From assembly GCA_037176885.1 (NCBI GenBank), contig JAWWNJ010000027.1, positions 620,001 through 684,000 of the forward strand: a stretch of 64,000 nt of DNA, in the 5' to 3' direction. The notes below the pieces were generated by a model that was not told the DNA's origin, did no database searches, and saw only the letters and a list, made by a program, of their open reading frames with translations. This document shows positions 1 through 9,356 of this stretch, piece by piece. Each line of letters opens with the position of its first letter. Position 1 is the stretch's first letter. This stretch comes from Favolaschia claudopus (taxonomy: Eukaryota; Basidiomycota; Agaricomycetes; Agaricales; Mycenaceae). The translations under genes were made by a program, and so were the position numbers.

Positions 1-2
1 GT

Positions 3-2417
3 AGAATCCGTGACGGGATTTCCGACGAGCTCCTACGGAACGCTGATCGCCAGTTATACGGAGAAATGGACGATGAGCAGATACTTGACCATCTAGAATC
101 AATCGATTTGTGTCATTCAAAAAATAACCAGCGGACTGAAGCTGCCATTCTTCAAGCCAAATTGTGCGCAGAGGACAGTGGATTGTTCACTGCTGAGGAT
201 ACCCCGTTCAATGGAGAAGCAATTCTGGATATTGATCACGATTTGGTTGCGGAACGGGTCGCTGTACAGGAACAAAAATGGGAAGAGAACTACCGCGAGC
301 GAAAGAATTTATGGAGAAAGGTCGAGTCTAGCAAGGAGAAACAAATCGGAACTGACCTGGCAGGTATCATAGACACAGCTAACGAATCGTTACTTCGAAG
401 TGGCCATGCATTCCGTTCGGATCTCCCCCAGCAATATAGCCACGCAGCCATTTGTACAGCGCCCGAACAACCAGGGAAGTCTAGTAACCAGTTGAATGCT
501 GAAGAAGTCATGGAACAAATGATTAGAACTTACACATTGAATACGGAACAAGCCCGCGCTTTCGAAATTGTTGCACGGCACAGTACGGACCTGAATGCTG
601 AACCGCTCCGGATGTACATCGGTGGACCTGGTGGTACTGTGAAATCCCGTGTAATCGAAGCCCTGAGAGATTTTTTCGAAGCTCGAGAAGAAACACGAAG
701 ATTCCGTTTAGCGTCATACACTGAGGTTGCCGCTCGAAACATTTCAGGAATGACACTCCATGCTGCGTTGGGGATGGGTCAGAACGAGAGGAAACATAAA
801 ACTGGGAAGGCCCTACGTGATCTCATGGAGATGTGGGAAGGTGTTGATTATCTGTTTATCGACGAAATTTCAATGGTTGGATGTGCAATGCTATACGATA
901 TAAGTAGTGCACTAAGCGCGGCTAAGGGGAGTACGCTTGCATTCGGTGGAATAAATGTTATCTTTGCTGGAGATTTTTCGCAATTACCACCTGTTCGACA
1001 GAGTAAGCTATATGCACACATTGAAACTGATCCAAAGAAAAAGAACAAGAAGAAACAGTCGGGCATACGTACTACGAAAGCGGGCACAGAGCTGGGACAA
1101 AAGGAAATTTTTGGAAAACTATTATGGATGTCTGTGAAGACTGTTGTGTTATTCACGGAGATTGTCCGACAATCTGGACCCGAGAATCGAAGATTTATAG
1201 AACTGCTCGGAAGATTGCGTTGCGGAAGGTGTACTGACAGTGATTTTCAGCTCTTGAACAGCCGTTTGTTGAGCAATCTAGACATTGATTGGTCGAGCGA
1301 GCCGTGGAATAACGCACCAGTGATTGTGAACGAAAACCGGATGAAGGACGAGCTTAACCTCACGGCTACGCGTGCTTTCGCAAAAAGAAGCGGACAAAAA
1401 TTGCATTGGTACTACGCGACAGATAGAATTGGCAGAAGTATTGTCGAAGAATCCGACACAATCCAACATCTGAGATCGTTAGATTCCGGTAAAACAAATC
1501 AGCGGTTGGGAAAAGTACCTCTTGTTATCGGCATGCCTGTGATGATGGGTCAGAATTTCGATGTTCCTGGTGGAGTCGTCAACGGTTGTTCTGGGATCTT
1601 GAAAAGTGTCCGCTACAGAGTAGATAAGGAAGGAAACCGGCACGCCATCTCATGTGTGATCGACGCACCTGATACCAGCCCTGATATCATTCCAGATTTT
1701 CCCAACCACCACGTCGTCGCTCTTGAAGATTCAGTTCAATTCAAATTGGTACATCCGTATACTCGTAAAAGCTGCAGTGTCACCCGGAAACAGCTGCCGA
1801 TTCAGCCAGGATTTGTGATGACAGCGTACAAAGCGCAAGGGCGAACATTGAAAAGTGCGGTGGTTAACCTAGCGGATTGCCGTGGTACTGAGAGTCCCTA
1901 CGTAATGATTTCTCGAGTAACCTCGCTCGAAGGACTTGCGGTTTTGACGCCGTTTGATAAGACGAAGATTTGCTGTCGGCCTTCCGAGGATTTGAGAAGG
2001 GACGTTTGTCGACTGGAAAGCCTCGCATTGAAGACGATCATCGTGCATGGCACAGAGGAAGAGAAGCAGACCGCGGCAGCCAAACTCCGCACAGAGTTTG
2101 GACTGGCACGCGAGGACATAGACTCTGAGGAGTCCGGAAAAGACGAGAACTCAATCCCGGAAGATCCCAGAGTTAGATTGGAGAGGGTGCAGCGAGAAAA
2201 TCTGCGCCTGGTCGTGGGCGGAAAACGGAAGAGAGATGACGTGCTTACGGCAACAGGATCAGGGGCTGATGAGCCGAGGCGTGTGAAGCGGCGCAAAGTC
2301 GCTCTTGATGCACCCCTCCACCGTCCTCCACTGTTCGACCCCTCCGCTTCGGTCCCGAGCAAACGCAAGGCTCTTGGCGATGAACAGGACGAGGTAAGTA
2401 CATTCAACCGCCTCTAA
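3..2417 (+). CDS. Helitron-type PIF1-like DNA helicase, C-terminal part, open at the left window edge
   Basis: The frame is open from the window edge, so the ATG at 66 is probably internal and the N-terminal part (including any Rep nuclease domain) lies outside. Counting from the ATG at 66, an ATP-binding loop GGPGGTVKS lies at residues 186-194, Walker B as YLFIDEISMVG near 265, motif III as GDFSQLPP, motif IV as FTEIVRQ, and the C-terminal helicase motifs as TAYKAQGRT and YVMISRVTS. This order is that of superfamily 1 PIF1 helicases, and the style matches helicases of fungal Helitrons, which would unwind DNA during rolling-circle transposition. The glycine normally preceding the catalytic lysine of Walker A is valine (GTG at 639-641), so the ATPase may be dead. 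The tail is basic and probably nuclear. A cellular PIF1 is less likely given the long insertions and repeat-rich surroundings. Family assignment is good; activity is doubtful. Confidence 0.85.
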   Translation, partial: RIRDGISDELLRNADRQLYGEMDDEQILDHLESIDLCHSKNNQRTEAAILQAKLCAEDSGLFTAEDTPFNGEAILDIDHDLVAERVAVQEQKWEENYRERKNLWRKVESSKEKQIGTDLAGIIDTANESLLRSGHAFRSDLPQQYSHAAICTAPEQPGKSSNQLNAEEVMEQMIRTYTLNTEQARAFEIVARHSTDLNAEPLRMYIGGPGGTVKSRVIEALRDFFEAREETRRFRLASYTEVAARNISGMTLHAALGMGQNERKHKTGKALRDLMEMWEGVDYLFIDEISMVGCAMLYDISSALSAAKGSTLAFGGINVIFAGDFSQLPPVRQSKLYAHIETDPKKKNKKKQSGIRTTKAGTELGQKEIFGKLLWMSVKTVVLFTEIVRQSGPENRRFIELLGRLRCGRCTDSDFQLLNSRLLSNLDIDWSSEPWNNAPVIVNENRMKDELNLTATRAFAKRSGQKLHWYYATDRIGRSIVEESDTIQHLRSLDSGKTNQRLGKVPLVIGMPVMMGQNFDVPGGVVNGCSGILKSVRYRVDKEGNRHAISCVIDAPDTSPDIIPDFPNHHVVALEDSVQFKLVHPYTRKSCSVTRKQLPIQPGFVMTAYKAQGRTLKSAVVNLADCRGTESPYVMISRVTSLEGLAVLTPFDKTKICCRPSEDLRRDVCRLESLALKTIIVHGTEEEKQTAAAKLRTEFGLAREDIDSEESGKDENSIPEDPRVRLERVQRENLRLVVGGKRKRDDVLTATGSGADEPRRVKRRKVALDAPLHRPPLFDPSASVPSKRKALGDEQDEVSTFNRL

Positions 2418-2442
2418 TCAAGATATCTCACCGGCCTCGAAG
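2394..2442 (+). other. Candidate 3' intron of the helicase gene
   Basis: The helicase frame runs through a GTAAGT donor at 2394-2399. CTAAT at 2413-2417 could be the branch point, and an AAG at 2440-2442 could be the acceptor. Splicing here keeps the frame and replaces the unspliced end (VSTFNRL) with a basic tail ending at a stop at 2494-2496. AAG is a weaker acceptor than CAG or TAG, so this is only a candidate. Confidence 0.4.
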
Positions 2443-2496
2443 GTACCCACTCGGCCTCATCGCCGCCAACGGGTAGACTTGGACACAGAACGGTAG

Positions 2497-3252
2497 CCTT
2501 GAATGATATGCTCATATGGGTCTGTTGCAAGTTGGTGCGTCATGATGCTCTTTGGTATTTATCCCGTTTCTCATGTACAAGCAGTCGCGCAAAATTTCGC
2601 ACTTGAATCTCTACCCTATCCACTTCATCTTGTTCTGCGCGCTTCGAATTCGGGAAAACGCTTCCTGTCAGCGTCCAACCCTGCAACGTGTCCTGACCCG
2701 ACTACCAGCACTTTCTTCAGCTTCGTTCGTGCGTTGTATTGTTCCTTTCACTTTATACTTGAGCGCTAACGAATTTTCAGATACCATCGTCCGAGTCCTT
2801 CCCACTCGAACGTCGTTCCGGTGGTCTCTCGTCTGGTCTGCGGCGCTATCATCTACACTGTCTACTGCAGTTCATTGCCTCGCGTGCCTCCGCTGCCAAC
2901 ACTGGCCTCGCATCCGAATTCGCGTCAAAATCGGGCTCACCCTAGCTTTGTGTCTCTCCTCCGTAGTCCCTTGACCGCCCCCACCATTGGCGCCGCTCTG
3001 CACCTAACGGTCGTTCTCTTGAATTTCCTGAGCATGTTGATGTTCACATTCCGTTGGCGTATCGATAGGTGCCCCGACCGATACTCGTTTATTTCCTTCG
3101 AAGTTGTACATTCCCTGACTTGATCCTGTTGAGAAGCTACAGACTACCATACACTGAGGCAGAGCACGCCCACTACATAATTTATTGGGGGAGCTTGCTC
3201 CCCCCTTTTGTCTGAGGTTCCCGAAAAGTGGATGGCTGTGCAATGTGCCTAC
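2497..3252. other. Non-coding stretch with a GC hairpin
   Basis: No reading frame shows recognisable protein motifs. The only clear structure is a perfect 8-bp stem with a 2-nt loop, GGGGGAGC-TT-GCTCCCCC, at 3187-3204, followed seven bases later by CTGA at 3212-3215. A hairpin just before CTRR is the hallmark of a Helitron 3' terminus. Its position 0.7 kb downstream of the helicase fits, but the following base is G rather than the usual T and the spacing is short. Confidence 0.35.
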
Positions 3253-3301
3253 TCTCCCACGGGTACGCCATCAGCTGTGATCTCCCACGGGTACGCCATC
3301 A
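3253..3301 (+). repeat. Two-copy 28-bp tandem repeat
   Basis: A 21-base block TCTCCCACGGGTACGCCATC(A) occurs at 3253-3273 and again at 3281-3301, giving a 28-bp period with two units. No function is suggested. Confidence 0.8.
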
Positions 3302-4427
3302 ATATGTGATGGAGGCTTAGACTCAGACCTGAGACGAGTTCGGAGTGGCCTCAAGTTGGCCTCAAGGTGGCCTACTGTACAGCGGTGCACTCAGGGAAAA
3401 TGCAGTCAAGGAATACTCTCAGCCAAGGGCCGGCATCAACAGGAAATCAAGTATAAGGGGTCATCCCGCCCTTAAAGACACCACATGGCACAAAGGCAGC
3501 TGCAGTCGAGTTCAATTCACACAATTCCGAAAAAAAAAATCAAAGACACCTGGCCAGCAGTCAAAACTGCACAAATTCCTGTATTCAGCTCATGGTAGCA
3601 GATTTCACCGGGACTGCAACAGTAATACAAGAAAGATGCCTTGAGTTGTGAATCGAAGGCTGATCTAAGGACAAAACTTGGCCTCTCAGTCTAACTTCTG
3701 AGATTCTCAGGTCGAGAGATAGCTTTCTTTTTTCCATTGGACTGATGCACAGTTTTGATTTTTTTTTGTCGTACTTCTGTGTAGTCTGGACGGAATTAAC
3801 GCAAGCTCCCCCTCATCTGTAAGCCGGGCACCGGCATTACAAGACATAGTTTCTTGATGCCCTTTGAATCGATCGATTCCCTCGAACTCCCTGTCGTATA
3901 CTGTTATAATTACAGTGAACATAGATTTAAACACACATATTGCATCCAGAACTAAGAAAACCGTTGTTCGCTGTGTGTGGTGGATAGTGGGCATTGCCGC
4001 AAAGCGGGCTACCGGGGATTATAGCCTCAGATTGCCGAGGGCTTTACTGGCCGAGGCCATCGGCCTTAATCGGTCTGGCGACCGATTTGCCATCACCCTT
4101 GGAATGGCGGGGTTGCCCTATCTCATTCCTCCTCGCTCAATTGACGGTGATAGACAACGGAATGGATGGGACTACATCCCCAAAGCAAGGCTGCGCAGAT
4201 CTCTTTTTTCTTTTTTGGATTGTTGGCCCACAGCTTCACACTGTCACTGACCAGTGCCCTCGCCGCTGCAGAAGCATTGGCAGTGACACCCAATTCCGGA
4301 CTTTGCCATTTCAGGCGGAACTAGGCGGAAGTAGAGATCCGGAACCCGCCATTTACGCAGACACGTGATGGATGTGGCAGCTTGGGATTTCGACCAGTGC
4401 CATACCCACTAAAACCCCCCGCGGTTG
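3302..4427. other. Non-coding stretch, no gene recognised
   Basis: Open frames here are short and lack motifs. Local features are an A-run near 3530, a T-run near 3760 and a GC-rich partly palindromic block GGCCGAGGCCATCGGCC near 4051-4067. It may be old transposon debris. Confidence 0.4.
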
Positions 4428-4446
4428 TGTGGGACTCGAACCCACG
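4428..4446 (-). other. tRNA-like T-arm / pol III B box
   Basis: On the minus strand GTGGG-TTCGAGT-CCCAC forms a perfect tRNA T-arm and contains the pol III B box GGTTCGAGTCC. No matching A box or acceptor stem is visible upstream on that strand, so it is not a complete tRNA gene. A tRNA-derived SINE head or a tRNA fragment is more likely. Confidence 0.45.
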
Positions 4447-4636
4447 ACCGTAAGCGCAATTATTTTGAGGCCGAGAATCTGAGACCCGTCTACAGCATTA
4501 TCAGAACTCGAATACCCCGAGAGAGCATACATAATAATAGAGATTTTGCGGTAGTGTATCTGCCGCAGCTCTCCATTGGAAGTGAACTGAGCGAACTGAA
4601 CTAATGAGCGACCCTAATAATATATGTAAGCGGCCT

Positions 4637-4768
4637 CTTCCCCGTACCGGACCGGTGGGAAACCCCCGGCAATAGAGTATTTGGAATTTTTCTCAGCCAT
4701 CCTTATATGGACTCTAGATTCACTCACACTCCTTCTTCCCGTACCGGACCGGTGAGAAAGCCCCAGCA
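4637..4768 (+). repeat. Spaced direct repeat with ACCGGACCGGT core
   Basis: A block of about 33 bp built around CCGTACCGGACCGGTG occurs near 4642 and again near 4738, about 95 bp apart with a few mismatches. Its core ACCGG-A-CCGGT is palindromic. Confidence 0.6.
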
Positions 4769-5227
4769 GGAACGAACGCTCACGGTGCTCTCTATGATAT
4801 GGGGGTCTTAAACAGTGCTGGTTTACCCACGAAGGCTTCCCTGTGGGACTTCATGTACGCTACATTAGGAGGAGCAGCAAAAATCCATTCGTATACCACC
4901 CGCCGCCAATGGCTCATCAAACCAAATTCTTCGAGGTAAGAGAAATAAAAGGATTGCAAGCACAAACACCGACCTCATCGCAGAAGGATCAAAAGGTCAA
5001 GGCCGTCATAAATGGCAAAGAGCGAGACGCGACGTATGCCTTCGTTTATCAACGTAGTGTAAAAACGCCAAAAACGCAAACACGCCAAATGGTACGTGTG
5101 TAGGTTCGCAAAGAAAAGCACACTAAAAGTCAACTTAGGTATTCAGTGGTCACATGGTTGTCTGGGAAGGAGAGAACCACGTTGTTAAGGATGACGATAT
5201 TGAGGCGGCGTAGAAAGAGACACTACT

Positions 5228-5325
5228 TAGACCGTCTATGAAGCAAGCTGTCGATAGACAGACCGGTCGATCTGAGTTTAAATTGTCATTACAGAAATAA
5301 TTACCATAAAAGGTTATCTGTCGCA
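5228..5325 (+). repeat. Single terminus of the hairpin-ended DNA transposon family
   Basis: Starts TAGACCGTCTAT, then a short loop and ATAGACAGACC, GGTCGATCTGAGTTTAAA and AAAAGGTTATC. This matches both ends of the complete element at 37237-37617, including the terminal stem-loop. The opposite end was not found nearby, so this is a truncated copy or the other end has decayed. Confidence 0.65.
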
Positions 5326-6821
5326 AATTTATTTATTTTGTTTCGGGCCCGACAGCCCGATCGGGCACGATAACCAACCGATAACAGCCCTACCTGCAAT
5401 GCTGAGTGCATTGCTGTTCTGAGTTCTCTTCGCACATCGGACATGATTTCTGGTTGAATATGTGTAAAAGCATTTTTCGTTGTTTATTTTCTGGTGCTGC
5501 TCCTTGAATCTTTGTCCATAGTTTGGGCTGTCGTGGTTTGAGGTTTCAGGTACTGATGGAGGTTGAGGTCTGAAGTCTCCGGTTAGCCGATCATAGCCGA
5601 ATCGGCTAAAGTGATGATCAACATTATCAAAATTCTCACGGTTCACGGAAAGAGCCTTCTGTAAGTTTGGGATAGATAAGTAGAGTTCTACCGCACATTC
5701 AAACTCTGCCAGCAGTTACAGTGCGTACTGTTGACATTCTTCTCAAAAGCTAACCACTGAGTGAAAATCACTTACAGCGGGTAGTAGAGAGGCCTAGAAT
5801 GCATTTCTGTAGCAAATGCAATTTATCTGGGTTTGTAAACTCGTAGAGAAACTTCTGCGGACCATGTGAGATTGATGCCATCATCTGATCTCCATACGGC
5901 ACGAGCCACCTGGTCTTGGTTTACTATTTTTTGAGGGCTGTATAGGGGTCTGGCGACATTCACTATCGCAGGGACACGTAGTCGGAGTCAAGAATCCCCA
6001 GGATACCTCAAACTTGAACCTTGTCTCAATGCCCTAACCTCCGTCAACAATCTCGTTAGTGATCAAAACCACGGTTGATAACGACGTAAGCGGCCGAAAC
6101 CTCTCAGTTCAACCTTCATCGCAAAACCAAATAATTTTCAACGATAAATAAGGTCATAAATATGGTTGGATTCTTTTCCAAAGCATGCTGGTGGTTTCCT
6201 CTTACTTAGTAGGCTCTTACGAGGTGTGAAATTACATCTTGTGTCGACCCGCTCATCTTCGGCTTCGTGGTTTCAACTCAACTTGTTTGAGTCACACGCA
6301 CACGCAGTGAGCTGTTCTCGTCCAAATCTGTTTATTGGTTCTACTACGAACATCTAGTAAGTACGTGATGTCGCGAGAGAATCCTTAGGGGTAGGACAAC
6401 ATGTTTTCGTGCCAGAGTTCACTGGGCTTGCAGGGGAGGCGTCGGAAAACGATAGAGGTTGGTGTCGAAGCTGATGCGGTGGAGGGTAGCGCTCAATTGA
6501 GGTCGAGATCAGGCAGGCTACCATCTGCGATGAAGGCGCGAGTGACTGTCGATGTGCGGATGCGGCAAGGAGGTAGGATTGACAGAGTTTGGGACTCCGC
6601 GGTGGAAGCGAGGACAGCGCGATGGAAGCGAGCCCATGAGTAGTGGGGGAAGGTGAAGCATGGCTTGGACGATGTCCAACGAGTCGGAGCCGAAGGAATT
6701 GCCGCGGACAGTGGAAGAGTATCAGAGCTGCCGACCTCCGAGCGCGAGGTGTCGAGGTAGGTTCGGCATCTCCGCGTTGACGAAGTTGTTGGAGGTGGTC
6801 ATCAAAGAGCTGGCGGCGGTG
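5326..6821. other. Gene-poor stretch
   Basis: No credible gene seen. At 5345-5400 there is a CCCGAT/ATCGGG-rich patch resembling one at 8560-8630, possibly subterminal repeats of one DNA transposon family. From about 6400 the sequence becomes GC-richer and is the target into which the TRIM at 6822 inserted, but no protein motif could be read. Confidence 0.4.
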
Positions 6822-6971
6822 TGTGAAAAGTAGGAGGAGAGGGAAGGGGTGAGACCAGTATGCTGGCTCGACTCAGACACAGATGGACGCAGCAGACAAG
6901 AAGCGACTCGTGTATTGATACGCGAGTACATCAATATCATAGCATGCCGAAACAAACTACGTATTCTCACA
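6822..6971 (-). repeat. 3' LTR of TRIM 6822-7783
   Basis: 150 bp; on the minus strand it begins TGTGAGAATACG directly after the polypurine tract AGGTGGGAG. Confidence 0.9.
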
Positions 6972-7633
6972 CTCCCACCTGATGAGGCGTGCAAGAAGAG
7001 GAAGAAAGAAATGCGAAAAACAACTCCCACCGGAACCAATGTCCGTCAAATTCGAAGGGGCACCTGAACATTCCGAAACCACCATTTTCATCGTCACTCC
7101 AATTCCAACAGTCCTTGATGTTCCCATTCACAACAAGCAGTGATATGACCGGTAGCGGCGATAAGGTCGGCGGGTCGGTGGTCAACATAATCTTGACGGT
7201 CAACGAGTACCTGAATTAAATCCGCCTCCACCATCACTGGAACCACCTCGCCTCCCACCCAAACCGACGCTCAAACAGCGTGGGCCATGGTACAGACCAT
7301 GTGTTCATCGTCCTCGGGGGGCATCGATAGAAGATGCATGCAAAGTCGACGGTATAATGTCACGTCTTTTGAGCTCGAGTTTGGCGGGTACTGGTGATGG
7401 CAGAGTGGAAAAGATTCCAGGAATGATGAAGGGTGTCTTTTCAGACTGCAGAGAATGGTCGCGGCGCGAAGACAGAGGAAATCGTGGGCTATCGCGGGGG
7501 AGAGAATAGCGTGGGAAGAATATTTTCGCAGTCACGAGGCAGTGACGTGGCAACAAAAGAGAGGTCGCAAAGGCGGCAAAAGATGAAGCAGGAAGCAAGG
7601 GGAGAGCAGAGGAGCACTCGGAGGCCCAGAACC

Positions 7634-7783
7634 TGTGAGAAGTACGAGGAGAGGGAAGGGGTGAGACCAGTATGCTGGCTCGACTCAGACACAGATGGAC
7701 GCAGCAGACAAGAAGCGACTCGTGTATTGATACGCGAGTACATCAATATCATAGCATGCCGAAACAAACTACGTATTCTCACA
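7634..7783 (-). repeat. 5' LTR of TRIM 6822-7783
   Basis: 150 bp, two substitutions relative to the other LTR. On the minus strand it is followed by the primer-binding-like GGTTCTGGGCC. Confidence 0.9.
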
Positions 7784-7976
7784 CGGTGTTTGCCCATCTC
7801 CTTGAGCTCGAGCGGCGCGCGAGAGGACGTCGTGGAGGCATGGTAGTGGAAGAGGTGAGTGGGGCATGACGATCGTAAGACGAGTGTCATTTGTTTGGCC
7901 CTGCTTGGCGGTGGAGCCGACTCCATATATTGAACCGGGTGGTGCTTTCTCTCAATGCTCGCGTGGGGGAGTGGTA

Positions 7977-8345
7977 CAGTTGCGGCAAAATCAATTTACT
8001 TACCAAATAAGGAAATTTGCATCAAAACCGCTCTACCGCACAGCAAAACCACCACAGGCACGCTGAAATGGCACAAAGGGCCTGTACTTCTGGATTTGAG
8101 CCGGTCTACGCACAAAAAACCACCGGATTCGTCATGTTTCTCACTGCTTTTGGCTGCACTTTATGAGACAAAGTTGCTGCTTATCCCGGCGAAACCAATA
8201 CAAAGACGCCAGTTTTTCTACATCAGGAATACAGACCAGCAGCTCTTAGTATTCTTATCAACTTACCGCTCGAAAAAAACGAGCAAAAGGAGCGAATTGA
8301 CGAGAATTTCCTTATTTAGTAAGTAAATTGATTTTGCCGCAACTG
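7977..8345. mobile_element. TA-flanked MITE (369 bp), Tc1/mariner-like
   Basis: Terminal inverted repeats of about 41 bp with one mismatch, starting CAGTTGCGGCAAAATCAATT, are flanked by TA on both sides (7975-7976 and 8346-8347). No transposase frame is present. TA duplication plus a CAG-starting TIR places it with Tc1/mariner/pogo-type non-autonomous elements. A related single terminus lies at 30478-30530. Confidence 0.9.
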
Positions 8346-8897
8346 TAAGGGCCCATAGATTTAACAATACTGACCTCGGTTCAATTCCAGTAGCTCACGA
8401 ATTACTCATTACTAGCTCATTAGACTTTCACAGTAACACCTAGTACATTTAAATGAACACTGTGTTAGAGACATTGACTCGTAGCATTAGAAAGACCAGT
8501 CAAGGCAATACAAATAATTATTTTGCATTTTTTTTATTTGGTAGGCTTTCGAGACTATGCCCGATAGTGGGTTATAGGGCCTGTCGGGTCATCGGGCACG
8601 ATAGTGACTGATAGTCCCCGAGTCCACTGTCGGAAAAATCAAAAAAGGGTTGTTGGGCCTGGATAGGCCTTGTAAGGTCTAATAAGGCAGTTGGGGAATA
8701 GGAGGGTTACAAGGTTTAAATACGTACCAAATACTACATACACGGCCTTATAACACATAATGGACCTTACAGGACATAATGAGACTTGTAAGGCCTTACA
8801 AGGCATGTTCGGCGGGGTTAAGCAAAAGTATTACCACTTGACGGAACCGTTGTCCATCTGTCAATCAGCTCGGATGCAGTCCTATGTACATAGGCAT
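8346..8897. other. Non-coding stretch with a CCTTACAAGG word array
   Basis: No gene. Between 8660 and 8802 variants of GGCCTTGTAAGG / CCTTACAGG / GGCCTTATAA recur, ending in a perfect 18-bp palindrome CTTGTAAGGCCTTACAAG at 8785-8802. A TTTAAATAC stretch near 8716 could be a TATA element. The layout recalls the palindrome-plus-word modules at 20.6 and 23.3-23.9 kb. Confidence 0.55.
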
Positions 8898-8947
8898 CCA
8901 CAGACATGGTTAATGAGCCGGTATCGGCTCATGTACTATGTCTGTGG
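8898..8947. repeat. Nested 50-nt inverted repeat
   Basis: CCACAGACAT (8898-8907) pairs with ATGTCTGTGG (8938-8947), and inside it ATGAGCCG pairs with CGGCTCAT. All pairs are perfect, giving an 18-bp stem with an internal loop. A 14-bp palindrome CCTATGTACATAGG lies just upstream at 8881-8894. Confidence 0.85.
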
Positions 8948-9148
8948 ACGGGAGGGGAAAAATCGCGTTTTTTCAAAACGAAAAAAGAGGGAAAGGGGAA
9001 AAAAGAGAGGGAGATTCATGTATTTATTGTGTGCTTCTGTACCTCGTTCTGCAGCTCAACGGGCGCTACACCGTTCAAAACGATGCATTTTGTGGTTTGA
9101 TTATCCTATCGAAGCCGCCCGTTCCGCAGGAAAACCTCTGATTTCAAA

Positions 9149-9187
9149 CCTATGTCTTTCGGAGATAATAGCCCCGAAAGACATAGG
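9149..9187. repeat. 14-bp perfect hairpin in a dispersed repeat
   Basis: CCTATGTCTTTCGG pairs with CCGAAAGACATAGG across an 11-nt loop. The surrounding sequence (ATGTCTGTGGA, GAAAAYCTTGATTTC, ATGTCTYTCGG) resembles 23985-24290, so this is one of two copies of a dispersed repeat. Confidence 0.75.
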
Positions 9188-9356
9188 ACCAGCGAATGGT
9201 TTTCAAAATCTTTATCCTTTCTCTCACGTCAACGCCGGCATCTCGGCGAAGGTGCAGCAAACTCAACCAAATGACGCGACCGCGTCACGTCTCTCTCGCG
9301 CTCCGTCTTCCCCTCCATTTGCGATCCCCTCACTGGTACGGCTGCGCTGACTCACC

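Larger units (their letters stand above)
6822..7783 (-). mobile_element. TRIM-type non-autonomous LTR retrotransposon (962 bp), TSD CGGTG
   Basis: Two 150-bp direct repeats at 6822-6971 and 7634-7783 differ at two positions and have TGTGA..TCACA ends. The 5-bp target duplication CGGTG is exact (6817-6821 and 7784-7788). Read on the minus strand, the polypurine tract AGGTGGGAG abuts the left LTR and GGTTCTGGGCCTCC follows the right LTR as the primer-binding region. The 662-bp internal part has no gag or pol frame. Size, LTR length and lack of coding match TRIM elements. The signals resemble those of the 26304 element and of the intact copia at 32496, suggesting trans-mobilisation by a copia polyprotein. 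Confidence 0.92.

Noticed and set aside
1898..2407. 169-codon minus-strand ORF
   Set aside because: Antisense shadow of the helicase tail with Ser/Arg-rich composition; the plus-strand frame carries the motifs.
2503..3123. Overlapping plus-strand ORFs after the helicase (for example 2552-2974, 2821-3123)
   Set aside because: Overlapping frames with skewed composition and no motifs; they look like chance frames in pyrimidine-rich DNA.
3187..3215. Definite Helitron 3' terminus
   Set aside because: The hairpin and CTGA are suggestive, but spacing and the following base do not match the usual CTRR-T arrangement, and the other GC hairpin at 30313 shows such stems are common here.
4428..4500. A complete tRNA gene on the minus strand
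   Set aside because: The T-arm is perfect, but no A box, anticodon stem or acceptor stem could be paired upstream, so only a tRNA-derived fragment is supported.
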